DNA of 64,000 nucleotides from the NCBI RefSeq assembly GCF_035514885.1, contig NZ_DATJCH010000003.1:62001-126000 (forward strand). The letters are read 5' to 3'. The notes beneath the pieces were generated by a model that saw only the letters and a list, made by a program, of their open reading frames with translations, was not told where the DNA came from and ran no database searches. The DNA comes from Albibacterium sp035514885 (lineage in GTDB: Bacteria; Bacteroidota; Bacteroidia; Sphingobacteriales; Sphingobacteriaceae). Made by a program: the position numbers and the translations under genes. Of this stretch, positions 7,995 through 16,298 are shown in pieces. The first letter of the stretch is position 1. Each line of letters starts with the position of its first letter.

Positions 7995-8948
7995 GTGATA
8001 TTAGTAACGGGCGGAACTGGTTTTATCGGATCACTTGTAATTAAAAGCTTGCTAGAAAAAGGTAAATCTGTTTTAGCAATAAAACGTACAAGCTCCATTA
8101 TTCCACAAGAATTACTTTATAAAGCTAACCTATTCTGGTTTGATGCCGATGTGACGGATTATTTCTCATTGGACGATGTTTTTACCCAGGTTCGGCAAGT
8201 ATATCATTGTGCCGGCATGGTTTCTTTTAACAAAGCAGATCGAAAGGAATTAATGGATGTGAACGTAGAAGGCACTACGCATATTGTTAATCTTTGTCTG
8301 GAGAAAAAGGCCCGTTTGGTATATCTGAGTTCTGTAGCTGCTCTTGGCGAAGGAAAAGAGAGTGTGTATATCAATGAGAAATCTAAATGGGAGTGGCATC
8401 CAAAATTAAGCAACTATAGCATTTCTAAATTTGAAGCTGAAAGGGAAGTGTGGAGAGGAATTGCAGAAGGTTTAGATGCAGTTATTGTAAATCCGACAAT
8501 CGTAATCGGTGCCGACAACTCCAGCAATACTGCTCAGCTATTTTCGCTTATAGAAAAGGGACTGAAATACTACCCAACAGGCAGTACAGGTTTTGTAGAT
8601 GTAAAAGACCTGACCTCTATTATGATTCAACTAATGGAGTCGTCTGATATTTCAGGGACTAATTTCCTGATCAATAACGTCAACTTAAGCTATAAGGAGT
8701 TTTTTGAGCAATATGCGCGTATTGTAAAAAAGAATCCCCCTACCATCCCAACCAATCGTTACCTCCTGGCCTTCGTCTGGCGGGCACAATCCTTACTTTC
8801 ATTTCTTAAGATTACGAAACCGAGCTTAACCAAAGAAATAGCCCGTTCTTCCATCAAAAAGCATATTTACAGCAATGAAAAAATAACAAGCACCTTAAAC
8901 TATTCCTTTAAACCCTTTGATCTTAGTTTAGAAGAAATTAGTCATTAA
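7995..8948 (+). CDS. NAD(P)-dependent epimerase/dehydratase, extended SDR family
   Basis: The 317-residue protein opens with the Rossmann nucleotide-binding motif GGTGFIG (6-12) directly after the start. It also has the NAD-pocket HCAGMVS segment (71-77) and the catalytic Tyr141-x3-Lys145 pair (YSISK), with a preceding serine pair in LSSVAALG. This is the extended short-chain dehydrogenase architecture seen in sugar epimerases, dihydroflavonol-reductase-like proteins and similar enzymes. The substrate is not determinable. The start is GTG at 7995; the ATG overlapping it at 7993 is immediately followed by a stop. The phosphoserine phosphatase-like gene follows 34 bp later but has its own promoter box. 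Confidence 0.88.
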   Translation: MILVTGGTGFIGSLVIKSLLEKGKSVLAIKRTSSIIPQELLYKANLFWFDADVTDYFSLDDVFTQVRQVYHCAGMVSFNKADRKELMDVNVEGTTHIVNLCLEKKARLVYLSSVAALGEGKESVYINEKSKWEWHPKLSNYSISKFEAEREVWRGIAEGLDAVIVNPTIVIGADNSSNTAQLFSLIEKGLKYYPTGSTGFVDVKDLTSIMIQLMESSDISGTNFLINNVNLSYKEFFEQYARIVKKNPPTIPTNRYLLAFVWRAQSLLSFLKITKPSLTKEIARSSIKKHIYSNEKITSTLNYSFKPFDLSLEEISH

Positions 8949-8952
8949 CCCC

Positions 8953-8960
8953 TATATTTG
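8953..8960 (+). promoter_or_regulatory. -7 promoter box of the SerB-like gene
   Basis: TATATTTG is an exact TAnnTTTG match and lies 22 bp upstream of the ATG at 8983, inside the short gap after the epimerase stop. It predicts a leader of about 15-18 nt. Confidence 0.5.
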
Positions 8961-8982
8961 CGTCAAATTTCATTAAAACTTC

Positions 8983-10275
8983 ATGAAAACAAATTATATA
9001 ATAGATTTTGACAGCACTTTTACGCAGGTAGAAGCGCTGGATGAACTAGCAAAAATCTCTCTGAAAAACAATCCCGACCGTCAGCAACATTTGGCTGATA
9101 TTGCAGAATTAACAAATCTTGCAATGGATGGGAAGCTTTCATTTCGTGAGAGTTTAACACGCAGAGTGCAACTTCTACATGCAAATCGCGAGCATCTGGA
9201 TGCACTTATTAAGAAATTAAAGAAAAAAGTGTCAGCATCTTTCTCGCGAAATAAGGAGTTTTTCAAAGACAACTCAAAGGATGTATTTATCGTATCGGGA
9301 GGATTTAAAGAATTCATTTGTCCGGTTGTAGCCAATTATCATATCTCTGAAGACAATGTATATGCCAACACATTCCTTTTCGATGAAGAGGGAAACATTT
9401 ACGGCTTCGATGAGAAGAATCCGTTATCGGAAGAAGGTGGAAAAGTTAAACTATTGAAAAAACTAAAGCTGGATGGCAAAGTTTATGGTATTGGAGATGG
9501 ATATTCGGATTTTCAATTAAAAGAATCCGGTATGATCGAAAAATTCTATGCCTTTACCGAAAATATAGAACGTGCTTCTGTTTCATCTAAAGCAGATCAT
9601 ATCGCTCCAACTTTCGATGAGTTTTTATATATAAATCAACTTCCACGCGCGATATCCTATCCTAAAAACCGGATTAAATGTTATGTTATTGGTGATGTTC
9701 CTCATCATGCCATCAAGTTCTTAGAGAAGGATGGCTTCAGTACTATTCAGCTTAAAAAAATTGAAGGCGAAGATTTAAGTGAGGCAGGAATGATTCTTTT
9801 TCAGGATGGACTGACATTCACCAATGAGCAGATAGAAAAAGCAGCCCGCTTAAAAACGATTGGCTACCTGGGAAATAGTAAGCGTAAAATCGATAAGAAC
9901 TTTTGTCTTCAAAAAGGTATTGTTTTATTTGATGATAAAAAAGATACATGGAAGAGTGCCGATTTTATTCCAAAAAGAATGGCCGATTTCATTAACAATG
10001 GTGACACCAAGATGAGTAGGAATTTTCCTAATCTAAAGGTTCCATTAATGGATAATGCGCATCGGTTGATTCACATTCACAAAAATATACCGGGTATTAT
10101 GGCACAAATTAACGGAACCTTTCGTGATAACAATGTAAACATTGTTGCTCAGTTCTTAATGACTAAAAATGGAATTGGTTATGTGATAACTGATGTGAGC
10201 AGAAAATACGACAAGAAACTTTTAACAGAGTTAAAGTCTATTTCACATACCATAAAATTCAGGGTACTCTATTAA
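8983..10275 (+). CDS. HAD-family phosphoserine phosphatase fused to a SerA remnant and an ACT domain
   Basis: The 430-residue protein has three parts. Residues 1-215 are a HAD phosphatase like SerB, with nucleophile D8 and D10 (DFDST), S105 (IVSGGF) and D172/D176 (GDGYSD). Residues about 230-320 resemble the first half of the substrate-binding domain of D-3-phosphoglycerate dehydrogenase, but the NAD-binding Rossmann domain that should follow is absent. Residues 360-430 are an ACT domain of the SerA type (HRLIHIHKNIPGIMAQINGTF), ending in the usual RVLY. Phosphatase activity in serine synthesis is likely, dehydrogenase activity is not. The ACT domain suggests feedback sensing of serine. Full SerB-SerA fusions of about 630 residues exist in the phylum, to my knowledge, which suggests loss of the middle. 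Confidence 0.82.
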   Translation: MKTNYIIDFDSTFTQVEALDELAKISLKNNPDRQQHLADIAELTNLAMDGKLSFRESLTRRVQLLHANREHLDALIKKLKKKVSASFSRNKEFFKDNSKDVFIVSGGFKEFICPVVANYHISEDNVYANTFLFDEEGNIYGFDEKNPLSEEGGKVKLLKKLKLDGKVYGIGDGYSDFQLKESGMIEKFYAFTENIERASVSSKADHIAPTFDEFLYINQLPRAISYPKNRIKCYVIGDVPHHAIKFLEKDGFSTIQLKKIEGEDLSEAGMILFQDGLTFTNEQIEKAARLKTIGYLGNSKRKIDKNFCLQKGIVLFDDKKDTWKSADFIPKRMADFINNGDTKMSRNFPNLKVPLMDNAHRLIHIHKNIPGIMAQINGTFRDNNVNIVAQFLMTKNGIGYVITDVSRKYDKKLLTELKSISHTIKFRVLY

Positions 10276-10285
10276 AGATTCGAAA

Positions 10286-10320
10286 TTAAACTAGTGGGAT
10301 TTTATATCCCATTAGTTTAA
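10286..10320. terminator. Bidirectional hairpin between convergent serB-like and tlpA-like genes
   Basis: Arms 10286-10300 and 10306-10320 pair over 15 bp with a single G-T type mismatch around a 5-nt loop. The minus-strand gene's stop lies in the right arm. There is only a weak T-run on either side, so termination strength is uncertain. Confidence 0.55.
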
Positions 10321-11442
10321 AAATTCTTCCAGTGTGGTATGAAGTTCTTCGCCACGAATATTAGCCGCAATGATTTTACCCGTAGGATCAAGCAAGAAAT
10401 TCCGAGGGATAGCCCTTATCCCATACTCTTTTGCAACTGCATTATTCCAGAACTTAAGATCAGATACCTGAGTCCAGGTTAATTCATCATCCTTAATTGC
10501 CTTTAGCCAGGAATCTCTACCGGTTTCCCGATCTAAAGAAACTCCCAATACTGTAAATCCTTTATCTTTATACTTTTCATATGCTGCAACGATATTCGGA
10601 TTTTCCTGACGGCAAGGCGCACACCAGCTAGCCCAAAAATCAATAAGCACATATTTACCCTGAAGTGAAGAAAGGCTTACAGGATTACCATCCGGGTCAT
10701 TCTGTGTAAAATCAGGAGCAATAGCTCCAACCATAACCCGCTTTCCTAACTCAAGTAATTGACGCAATTCTTTTGCTGGTGCCATTTCCTGAAGTTCAGG
10801 AGATAATGAATTTAGAAGAGGTTCAATCAAAATAACATCGGGCATCGGACCAGCTATCTCTAATAAAGTCCTCAAACTTAAAAGAGAGTTCGGAGAAGTT
10901 TTGATAAAATTTATATACGCGTCATCCTTTTCTTTTTGCAAGGCATTGTACTGACTCTCTAAACGTCCATTAAATTCTGGTGAGTTCATCTCCTCTTGTG
11001 TTGCTTCACTGAATCTTTTTCTAAAAGCCTTCTCTTTAGCTGTAACCGCAGCCAGACTTGAGTTGAGCTTATAGCGATCGTTGTTTAGGGGAGTTCCGGA
11101 TAAAACAGCATTATAAATAGAATCAGTGCCCTTAATGCTAATTTCTCCGCCTTCGAGAAACAGATTCAAAAGATCGGGGCTACTCAACTGAGACATTCCA
11201 ACACCTTTATGATCAACCGTCAGAAGAGCCTCACCCGGCTGACTTACTACACCGGCAAATGTGAATTTACCCTGATTGATTGATGTAGAATCTATCTTTC
11301 TCTGCGCTCCATCGCTGTATATAAGATAGGCTTTGGCTGTATTCGGCGCGTTCGTTATTTCTCCGGTAATGGTATAGTTCTCTTGTGCAAATACCATAAA
11401 AGGCAATACGACAAAAGCACTTAGTAACATTCTCTTAATCAT
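10312..11442 (-). CDS. TlpA-family thiol-disulfide reductase with DUF4369-like N-terminal domain
   Basis: The 376-residue exported protein has a signal peptide (about 1-19). A beta-rich DUF4369-type domain covers about 22-115, and a helical linker of about 110 residues follows. A C-terminal thioredoxin-fold AhpC/TSA-Redoxin domain (about 235-375) has the redox pair C272-C275 (WCAPC) after FWAS. The cis-proline loop appears as IRAIPRNFLLD. Such proteins act in the periplasm of Bacteroidota, usually reducing protein disulfides or supporting cytochrome maturation. The specific partner is unknown, and no cytochrome or ccm gene is adjacent. It is a single gene with its own -7 box, ending against the SerB-like gene at a shared hairpin. 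Confidence 0.9.
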   Translation of the reverse strand: MIKRMLLSAFVVLPFMVFAQENYTITGEITNAPNTAKAYLIYSDGAQRKIDSTSINQGKFTFAGVVSQPGEALLTVDHKGVGMSQLSSPDLLNLFLEGGEISIKGTDSIYNAVLSGTPLNNDRYKLNSSLAAVTAKEKAFRKRFSEATQEEMNSPEFNGRLESQYNALQKEKDDAYINFIKTSPNSLLSLRTLLEIAGPMPDVILIEPLLNSLSPELQEMAPAKELRQLLELGKRVMVGAIAPDFTQNDPDGNPVSLSSLQGKYVLIDFWASWCAPCRQENPNIVAAYEKYKDKGFTVLGVSLDRETGRDSWLKAIKDDELTWTQVSDLKFWNNAVAKEYGIRAIPRNFLLDPTGKIIAANIRGEELHTTLEEFLN

Positions 11443-11487
11443 TGTATTTTATTTTTAAATGAGAGACATTTGAACAAGCTCTCCAAG

Positions 11488-11495
11488 CAAAATTA
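11488..11495 (-). promoter_or_regulatory. -7 promoter box of the tlpA-like gene
   Basis: The minus strand reads TAATTTTG, an exact TAnnTTTG match, 45 bp upstream of the ATG at 11442. Confidence 0.4.
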
Positions 11496-11593
11496 ACTAT
11501 TTAAAGATAGATCCGCGTCATCTAAAATTAATATTAGAATTCAAATCGTTTTTTTCTTAAATTGCGCTAAGAATAGGTAAAAAATAAAATATC

Positions 11594-12658
11594 GTGGAAA
11601 AAGTGCATTCTATAGAAGTTGAGCAAACAACATCGTCTCGTTTAGCCCAAGTAGATTTTGAAAATCTGAAGTTCGGACAACACCTGTCTGATCATATGTT
11701 GGTAGCAGAATATAATAATGGTGCGTGGCAAAGTGTCAAAATCGTACCTTATGGAAACATCGTCTTGAGCCCTTCTAGTTCATTTATCCACTACGGACAA
11801 TCAATTTTTGAAGGGATAAAGGCCTATAAGCTTGAGAATGGAGATATCAGTATTTTCCGTCCGGATCAAAATCATGAGCGTTTTAACAAGTCAGCGGCCC
11901 GTTTAGAAATGCCGACTGTTCCCGCTGAAATTTTCATGGATGGTTTAAAAACATTAATCGATTTGGATAGAGATTGGGTGCCTCATACAAAAGATTCTTC
12001 TTTATATATCCGTCCTTTTATGTTCGCAACGGAAGCTGCGTTGGGAGTACACCCTTCTGAAAGCTATACATTTATGATAATAACAAGCCCGGTGGGTTCT
12101 TATTATAACAAAGCATTGCGTTTGAAAGTAGAAACTCATTATACACGTGCTGCTAATGGCGGTGTAGGTTTTTCTAAGAATGCAGGTAACTATGCACTTT
12201 CTCTTCACCCAACAAAACTGGCACAGGAGGAAGGGTTTGACCAGTTAATCTGGACAGACGCCAAGGAACATGCCTATGTAGAAGAAGCTGGAACAGCTAA
12301 TCTTCTATTCAGGATTGGAGACACCTTGATAACACCCTCTTCAGAAACTATTTTAAGAGGCATTACGCGTTTAAGCATTATGGCGATTGCCGAAAAATGG
12401 GGTATGAAAACTGAATCGCGCAAAGTTTCAGTTAAAGAGTTGATTGAGGGCATTGAGAACGGTACAGTTACCGAAGCTTTCGCTGCAGGTACTGCAGCTA
12501 CCTTAACTCCTATTTCAGAAATCGGATACGAAGGAAAAGTATACAAATTAAGCGATCCGGCTACCCGTGAATTTTCAAATAAGGTTTTAAAATACCTGAA
12601 TGAATTACGCTACGGAAGGATTGAAGATGAATTTGGATGGAATTTAGTGGTTGAATAA
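11594..12658 (+). CDS. ilvE: Branched-chain amino acid aminotransferase
   Basis: The 354-residue protein is a fold-type IV PLP enzyme of the larger, eukaryote-like branched-chain aminotransferase group. It interconverts leucine, isoleucine and valine with their 2-oxo acids, using glutamate/2-oxoglutarate. The PLP lysine is most likely Lys195 (FSKNAGNY). The phosphate-binding and substrate-loop segments VEEAGTANLLF and TPSSETILRGITR are present, as is the late AFAAGTAATLTPI segment. The start is GTG at 11594; no upstream in-frame alternative is better. It is monocistronic, converging on the AsmA-like pair with a 4-bp gap. No ilv or leu biosynthetic genes are adjacent, so it is unlinked from its pathway here. 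Confidence 0.94.
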   Translation: MEKVHSIEVEQTTSSRLAQVDFENLKFGQHLSDHMLVAEYNNGAWQSVKIVPYGNIVLSPSSSFIHYGQSIFEGIKAYKLENGDISIFRPDQNHERFNKSAARLEMPTVPAEIFMDGLKTLIDLDRDWVPHTKDSSLYIRPFMFATEAALGVHPSESYTFMIITSPVGSYYNKALRLKVETHYTRAANGGVGFSKNAGNYALSLHPTKLAQEEGFDQLIWTDAKEHAYVEEAGTANLLFRIGDTLITPSSETILRGITRLSIMAIAEKWGMKTESRKVSVKELIEGIENGTVTEAFAAGTAATLTPISEIGYEGKVYKLSDPATREFSNKVLKYLNELRYGRIEDEFGWNLVVE

Positions 12659-12662
12659 ACCA

Positions 12663-14444
12663 CTATTCCTTCTCTTTTTTCTTAAACACTCCTTTTATAA
12701 AAGAACCAACTTTCCTGGCAGCTTGCTTAGTATCTTCAACTCGCTGTTTGGTTTGTTCGGCTGTTCTTTTCAGCCTTGACTCGCGTTCTTGGCTAACACC
12801 TACGCTTGTTTTTACCCCTTGGAATATACTCTTCCACATAAATTTAAAAATCGAATATGTGGATGGGCGCCTATAGTAAACTGTGCCCGGGATAAATTCT
12901 CCCAAAGCGGTTGGATTGCTGCTGTTGATAATAAAGCTATTGGCAACTGTAGAAGCTATTTTACTCTTGATAACGCCCTCCTCCTCTAACATCAATAACC
13001 TAACTTTTAAATCGTTATATCTGAAATTGACGGTTCCCCGGGCATCCTTTTCATTTGCTTTAAAATTAAAGGCAAGGCTCCGAATGTTAGCAGAATTTAT
13101 TTCTACTTCAGCCAATGGTATCAATACTGAATTTAAGGTTCTACCATTCATAGCATTTAACTTACCTTGAAATTCGAAAGCACCGATATCTGAAGCCAAA
13201 TCAAAATGAAAATTTGTTTGTAAAGCTGCCGCATTCATAAATTTAGTTTGCATAGCAACACTCATAATCGGATTATGGCTAATAGCCAAAGAATCGTTAG
13301 TAATGTTGGTGAAAAGTATAGTCGAATTATTAAACGATAGCTTACCTGTTTTCTGAGTTACTTTACTCAGCTCTTCATAAACAATGTCTGTATTCAGCAA
13401 ATTCAGCGTATCAATGTTTAATCTCCATGCTAATTTCTGTAATTGCTGATGCGGGTCCTTGCCTTTTTTATTCGCAGGAGGCCTTGCATAGTTTGTATTA
13501 TTATAAACCTCGACCGAGCCTTTTGCAATATTAACTTTCCCGGCATGAAAACGTTGATTATTCAATAACTCAGGAACATTGATGCCTTTAATTAATAAGG
13601 AATCAAAAGCTAAATCAAAACGTTCGCCTGACTTTTCTCCTACCTTGTAGAAATCTTTTTTACTCTGACGGGGCTCTAATTCCAATCGGTCGATTTTTAA
13701 GCGTTTATCAGTTGTAGAAAAGTCTATCGCGGATAAGTTAATATAATACATGCTGTCGCGCGTAGCAATCTGATAGCTATCCATTTTAAAATTAAGACCC
13801 GATGAATAATAAACACGCGACGAGTCGTGCTGAGAAAGAGAATCGATCAGGAAATCATGGACAGCAATGTTAATATTTTTTAGCTTCGTTTCCTTCGGTT
13901 CTTCCAATGTATTATTCTGATAGGTAAAATTCAGGTTATTAATGGTAAAATCGTTTACATGAAGCTCTTTAAGAAACCTGGATAGTTTTTGATAAGGTGT
14001 TTTCTTCTCCTTTGGTTGAATTGAATCGTTTTTTGGCAGATCCTCGTTCATAACTAGTATGGTAGGATCCTGAACCATAATCTCATCAATATTCAACTTT
14101 CGCTGTTTATATAATCTGGTTGGATGGAAATTTTTGATCTTAATTGACTTGATTTGCACCGAGTACTGATTATCCGGAGCATCGCCTGTTATCTTTAATT
14201 TTTCATAAACCTCTTTAACAGGCGTTAGCGACACATTCGTGAGATAGGCGTTCCCACTATACCAGCTAAAGTCGAATTCATCATAACTCAATTGATAGAG
14301 GCTATCGGTAGAAGAACTGACAAGAGCTTGAAGGCGTTCATTAAGAATTGGCTTCCAATGTCTGCTTAAGTACCAGGAACCGCCAAATACGATCAGCAGT
14401 ACAATTATAAATATAGCAATGGCAATCTTCCAACCCTTCTTCAT
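12663..14444 (-). CDS. AsmA/DUF748-like envelope protein, second of a tandem pair
   Basis: The 593-residue protein has one N-terminal membrane helix (about 7-27). A long, mostly beta-strand periplasmic region follows, and a short basic, helix-prone tail (KRTAEQTKQRVEDTKQAARK) ends it. The C-terminal block ending in FKFMWKSIFQGVKTSVGV is closely matched in the upstream neighbour (FNLMWKSIFTGLKVNVGV), so the two are paralogues. The style of repeated short beta blocks (LxxLxxxLNI...DTLNLLN) resembles AsmA-like/DUF748 proteins, which in other bacteria bridge the envelope and are linked to lipid transport. That role here is inference. It begins 10 bp after its paralogue's stop, so both are one operon. 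Confidence 0.65.
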   Translation of the reverse strand: MKKGWKIAIAIFIIVLLIVFGGSWYLSRHWKPILNERLQALVSSSTDSLYQLSYDEFDFSWYSGNAYLTNVSLTPVKEVYEKLKITGDAPDNQYSVQIKSIKIKNFHPTRLYKQRKLNIDEIMVQDPTILVMNEDLPKNDSIQPKEKKTPYQKLSRFLKELHVNDFTINNLNFTYQNNTLEEPKETKLKNINIAVHDFLIDSLSQHDSSRVYYSSGLNFKMDSYQIATRDSMYYINLSAIDFSTTDKRLKIDRLELEPRQSKKDFYKVGEKSGERFDLAFDSLLIKGINVPELLNNQRFHAGKVNIAKGSVEVYNNTNYARPPANKKGKDPHQQLQKLAWRLNIDTLNLLNTDIVYEELSKVTQKTGKLSFNNSTILFTNITNDSLAISHNPIMSVAMQTKFMNAAALQTNFHFDLASDIGAFEFQGKLNAMNGRTLNSVLIPLAEVEINSANIRSLAFNFKANEKDARGTVNFRYNDLKVRLLMLEEEGVIKSKIASTVANSFIINSSNPTALGEFIPGTVYYRRPSTYSIFKFMWKSIFQGVKTSVGVSQERESRLKRTAEQTKQRVEDTKQAARKVGSFIKGVFKKKEKE

Positions 14445-14454
14445 GTCTATACCT

Positions 14455-16143
14455 TTAAAGTTCGGGCACTCCTACATTTACCTTTAATCCCGTAAATATA
14501 CTCTTCCACATTAAATTAAAAAAGGACCTTTCGCGGTCATGAGTATAACTTACATCAGCACTTAGAGGAGTTTCGCCCTTTTTTCTGGGGTTGCTGTTTT
14601 TTACAATAAACGTATTTGCCAGAAAGGAAAGCAAGCCTTTCTTTTTCAATACTTTTCCGTCTTTGCCTAATAAGCTAACTTTTAAATCACTATAAAGCAT
14701 CTGAACATTTGCTGTTGAGCCATAGCTGTTTGCATGAACATCAAACGTGACTTTTTGTATGGTTCCACCTTCAATCTTCGCCATTGCAAGCGGCTCCAAT
14801 AGTTGATTATAAAACGGACCGTCAGATTGACCTAATGAACCTTTATAGTTAAACTCTCCATCCTTATCCTCCATGTTTAAATTAATATCAACTACAAGCT
14901 TAACCTTTCCTAAAAAGTTTGTTTGAAAAGTAGTCCGGCACCAAGGATCCTTTTTCCATTGTAAACTATCGTTTGTTATATTATGGAGCGTACCGTAGAT
15001 ATTTGTAAAATAAGCAGTGCCGGCTTTCTTTGACTGATCACTTAGTTCTTTATAATAAACATCAAAATTCTTTACATGCATGGTATCCACTATTAATGGA
15101 ACAGCCAATCTTTTTATAGCAATGTTGGGGAAATTTCCAACCTTCACCCCTCTGGCTGGTGGTAACATCTTATTGTGAAAAACCCGCAGTTCGGCATCCT
15201 CAAGATTTAAAGCTGAAACGTGTAAACGGCCTTCTGCTTCGAGATGCTTAAAATTCACATCCCGGGCATTCAGATTTTGAATAACCATTTGATAACGGTC
15301 TCCTTCTTTACCCATCTTTTGTGAGAACTCTAATTCGGGATATTGAGGGATGATTTTAAAATCAAGAATATCAATGGTTCTATTTTTCATAGAAGCCTTC
15401 ACTTCTCCGATCGTATACTTATACATTCCATCACTTGCAGAAAATTGAACCTTTCTGCTATTAACCTGAATATTTTTGCAAAACCAAAAAGTGGTTGAAT
15501 CTTTCTGGCTAAGAGAGTCAATAAAAATTGACTCGAGCGCAAAGCTCAGATTACTCCACTTGCCTTCTTGCTTAGTTGTATCACCCTTTTCCTGCCGAAC
15601 ATAGGACAGTTCATTAACTCGGAGTACTTTTATTTTTGCGTCTTTTAAAAGGGAGGGCATTTGCTCATATAAAGATTCATTTGCATTGGAATCAACCTTG
15701 GCCGTATCGGTCATTTTCATAACAATAAGATCGGGCCTGTTGAGGGTAATGCTAGAAACATCCAGATCCTTTTTGAAAATCAATCTTAAAAAACCAAGAC
15801 CTGATATATCCAGTGATTGAGCATTTATCTTAAAAAGCTTGGAAGCACGTTGCGTGCTGTCAAGCTTAAAATAGGCTGTCGTATCTGGCAAGAGCTTTAC
15901 ATTCCTCAATCCGACAGAACCACTTAACAGACTGACATTCATCCTATCGAACTTCAATTCATACACACCTTTTGTTTCTGTACTTATTCTTTTCTTTAGG
16001 GTTTCAGGAAGGCGGCTCTGTAAAATAAAACCGCCAATAATCAACAGTAAAACTATAAAGCCTACTACAGATGCTGTCCAGATTAATATTTTCTTCCAAT
16101 TATTTTCAATTGATTGTTTTAGATCACTGCGGTTTTTATCCAT
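14455..16143 (-). CDS. AsmA/DUF748-like envelope protein, first of a tandem pair
   Basis: The 562-residue protein has a lysine-rich cytoplasmic start, one membrane helix (about 18-42) and an extended beta-rich periplasmic body. It shares its layout and the C-terminal MWKSIFxGxKxxVGV block with the next gene, but lacks that gene's basic tail and ends at VPEL. Internal segments such as DTMHVKNFDVYYKEL and TNIYGTLHNITNDSLQW also have counterparts there (DTLNLLNTDIVYEEL, NSTILFTNITNDSLAI). This indicates an old tandem duplication. No enzyme motif is visible. It is the leading gene of the pair and is divergent from miaB across a 155-bp gap that holds the miaB promoter region. AsmA-like function is inferred from architecture only. 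Confidence 0.65.
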   Translation of the reverse strand: MDKNRSDLKQSIENNWKKILIWTASVVGFIVLLLIIGGFILQSRLPETLKKRISTETKGVYELKFDRMNVSLLSGSVGLRNVKLLPDTTAYFKLDSTQRASKLFKINAQSLDISGLGFLRLIFKKDLDVSSITLNRPDLIVMKMTDTAKVDSNANESLYEQMPSLLKDAKIKVLRVNELSYVRQEKGDTTKQEGKWSNLSFALESIFIDSLSQKDSTTFWFCKNIQVNSRKVQFSASDGMYKYTIGEVKASMKNRTIDILDFKIIPQYPELEFSQKMGKEGDRYQMVIQNLNARDVNFKHLEAEGRLHVSALNLEDAELRVFHNKMLPPARGVKVGNFPNIAIKRLAVPLIVDTMHVKNFDVYYKELSDQSKKAGTAYFTNIYGTLHNITNDSLQWKKDPWCRTTFQTNFLGKVKLVVDINLNMEDKDGEFNYKGSLGQSDGPFYNQLLEPLAMAKIEGGTIQKVTFDVHANSYGSTANVQMLYSDLKVSLLGKDGKVLKKKGLLSFLANTFIVKNSNPRKKGETPLSADVSYTHDRERSFFNLMWKSIFTGLKVNVGVPEL

Positions 16144-16240
16144 AAAGTATAATAAAACTCATTCTTACCTGTTAACTAACATAAATCAAGGTAAATAGTT
16201 CATTCATTCAGAAACTTATACAATTTTACTTTGCTTTAAC

Positions 16241-16255
16241 ATGACAAACTGTCAT
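16241..16255. promoter_or_regulatory. Perfect 6-3-6 inverted repeat upstream of miaB
   Basis: ATGACA-AAC-TGTCAT is a perfect palindrome with a 3-bp centre. It sits 16 bp upstream of the miaB -7 box, over the place expected for the -33 element. The size and position suit a dimeric repressor operator. No regulator is identified. Confidence 0.4.
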
Positions 16256-16271
16256 TATATCATTTTTTTTG

Positions 16272-16279
16272 TATCTTTG
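16272..16279 (+). promoter_or_regulatory. -7 promoter box of miaB
   Basis: TATCTTTG is an exact TAnnTTTG match, 19 bp before the ATG at 16299. It predicts a leader of about 12-15 nt. The operator-like palindrome lies just upstream. Confidence 0.5.
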
Positions 16280-16298
16280 ATGTTCGAAATCAAAATCT

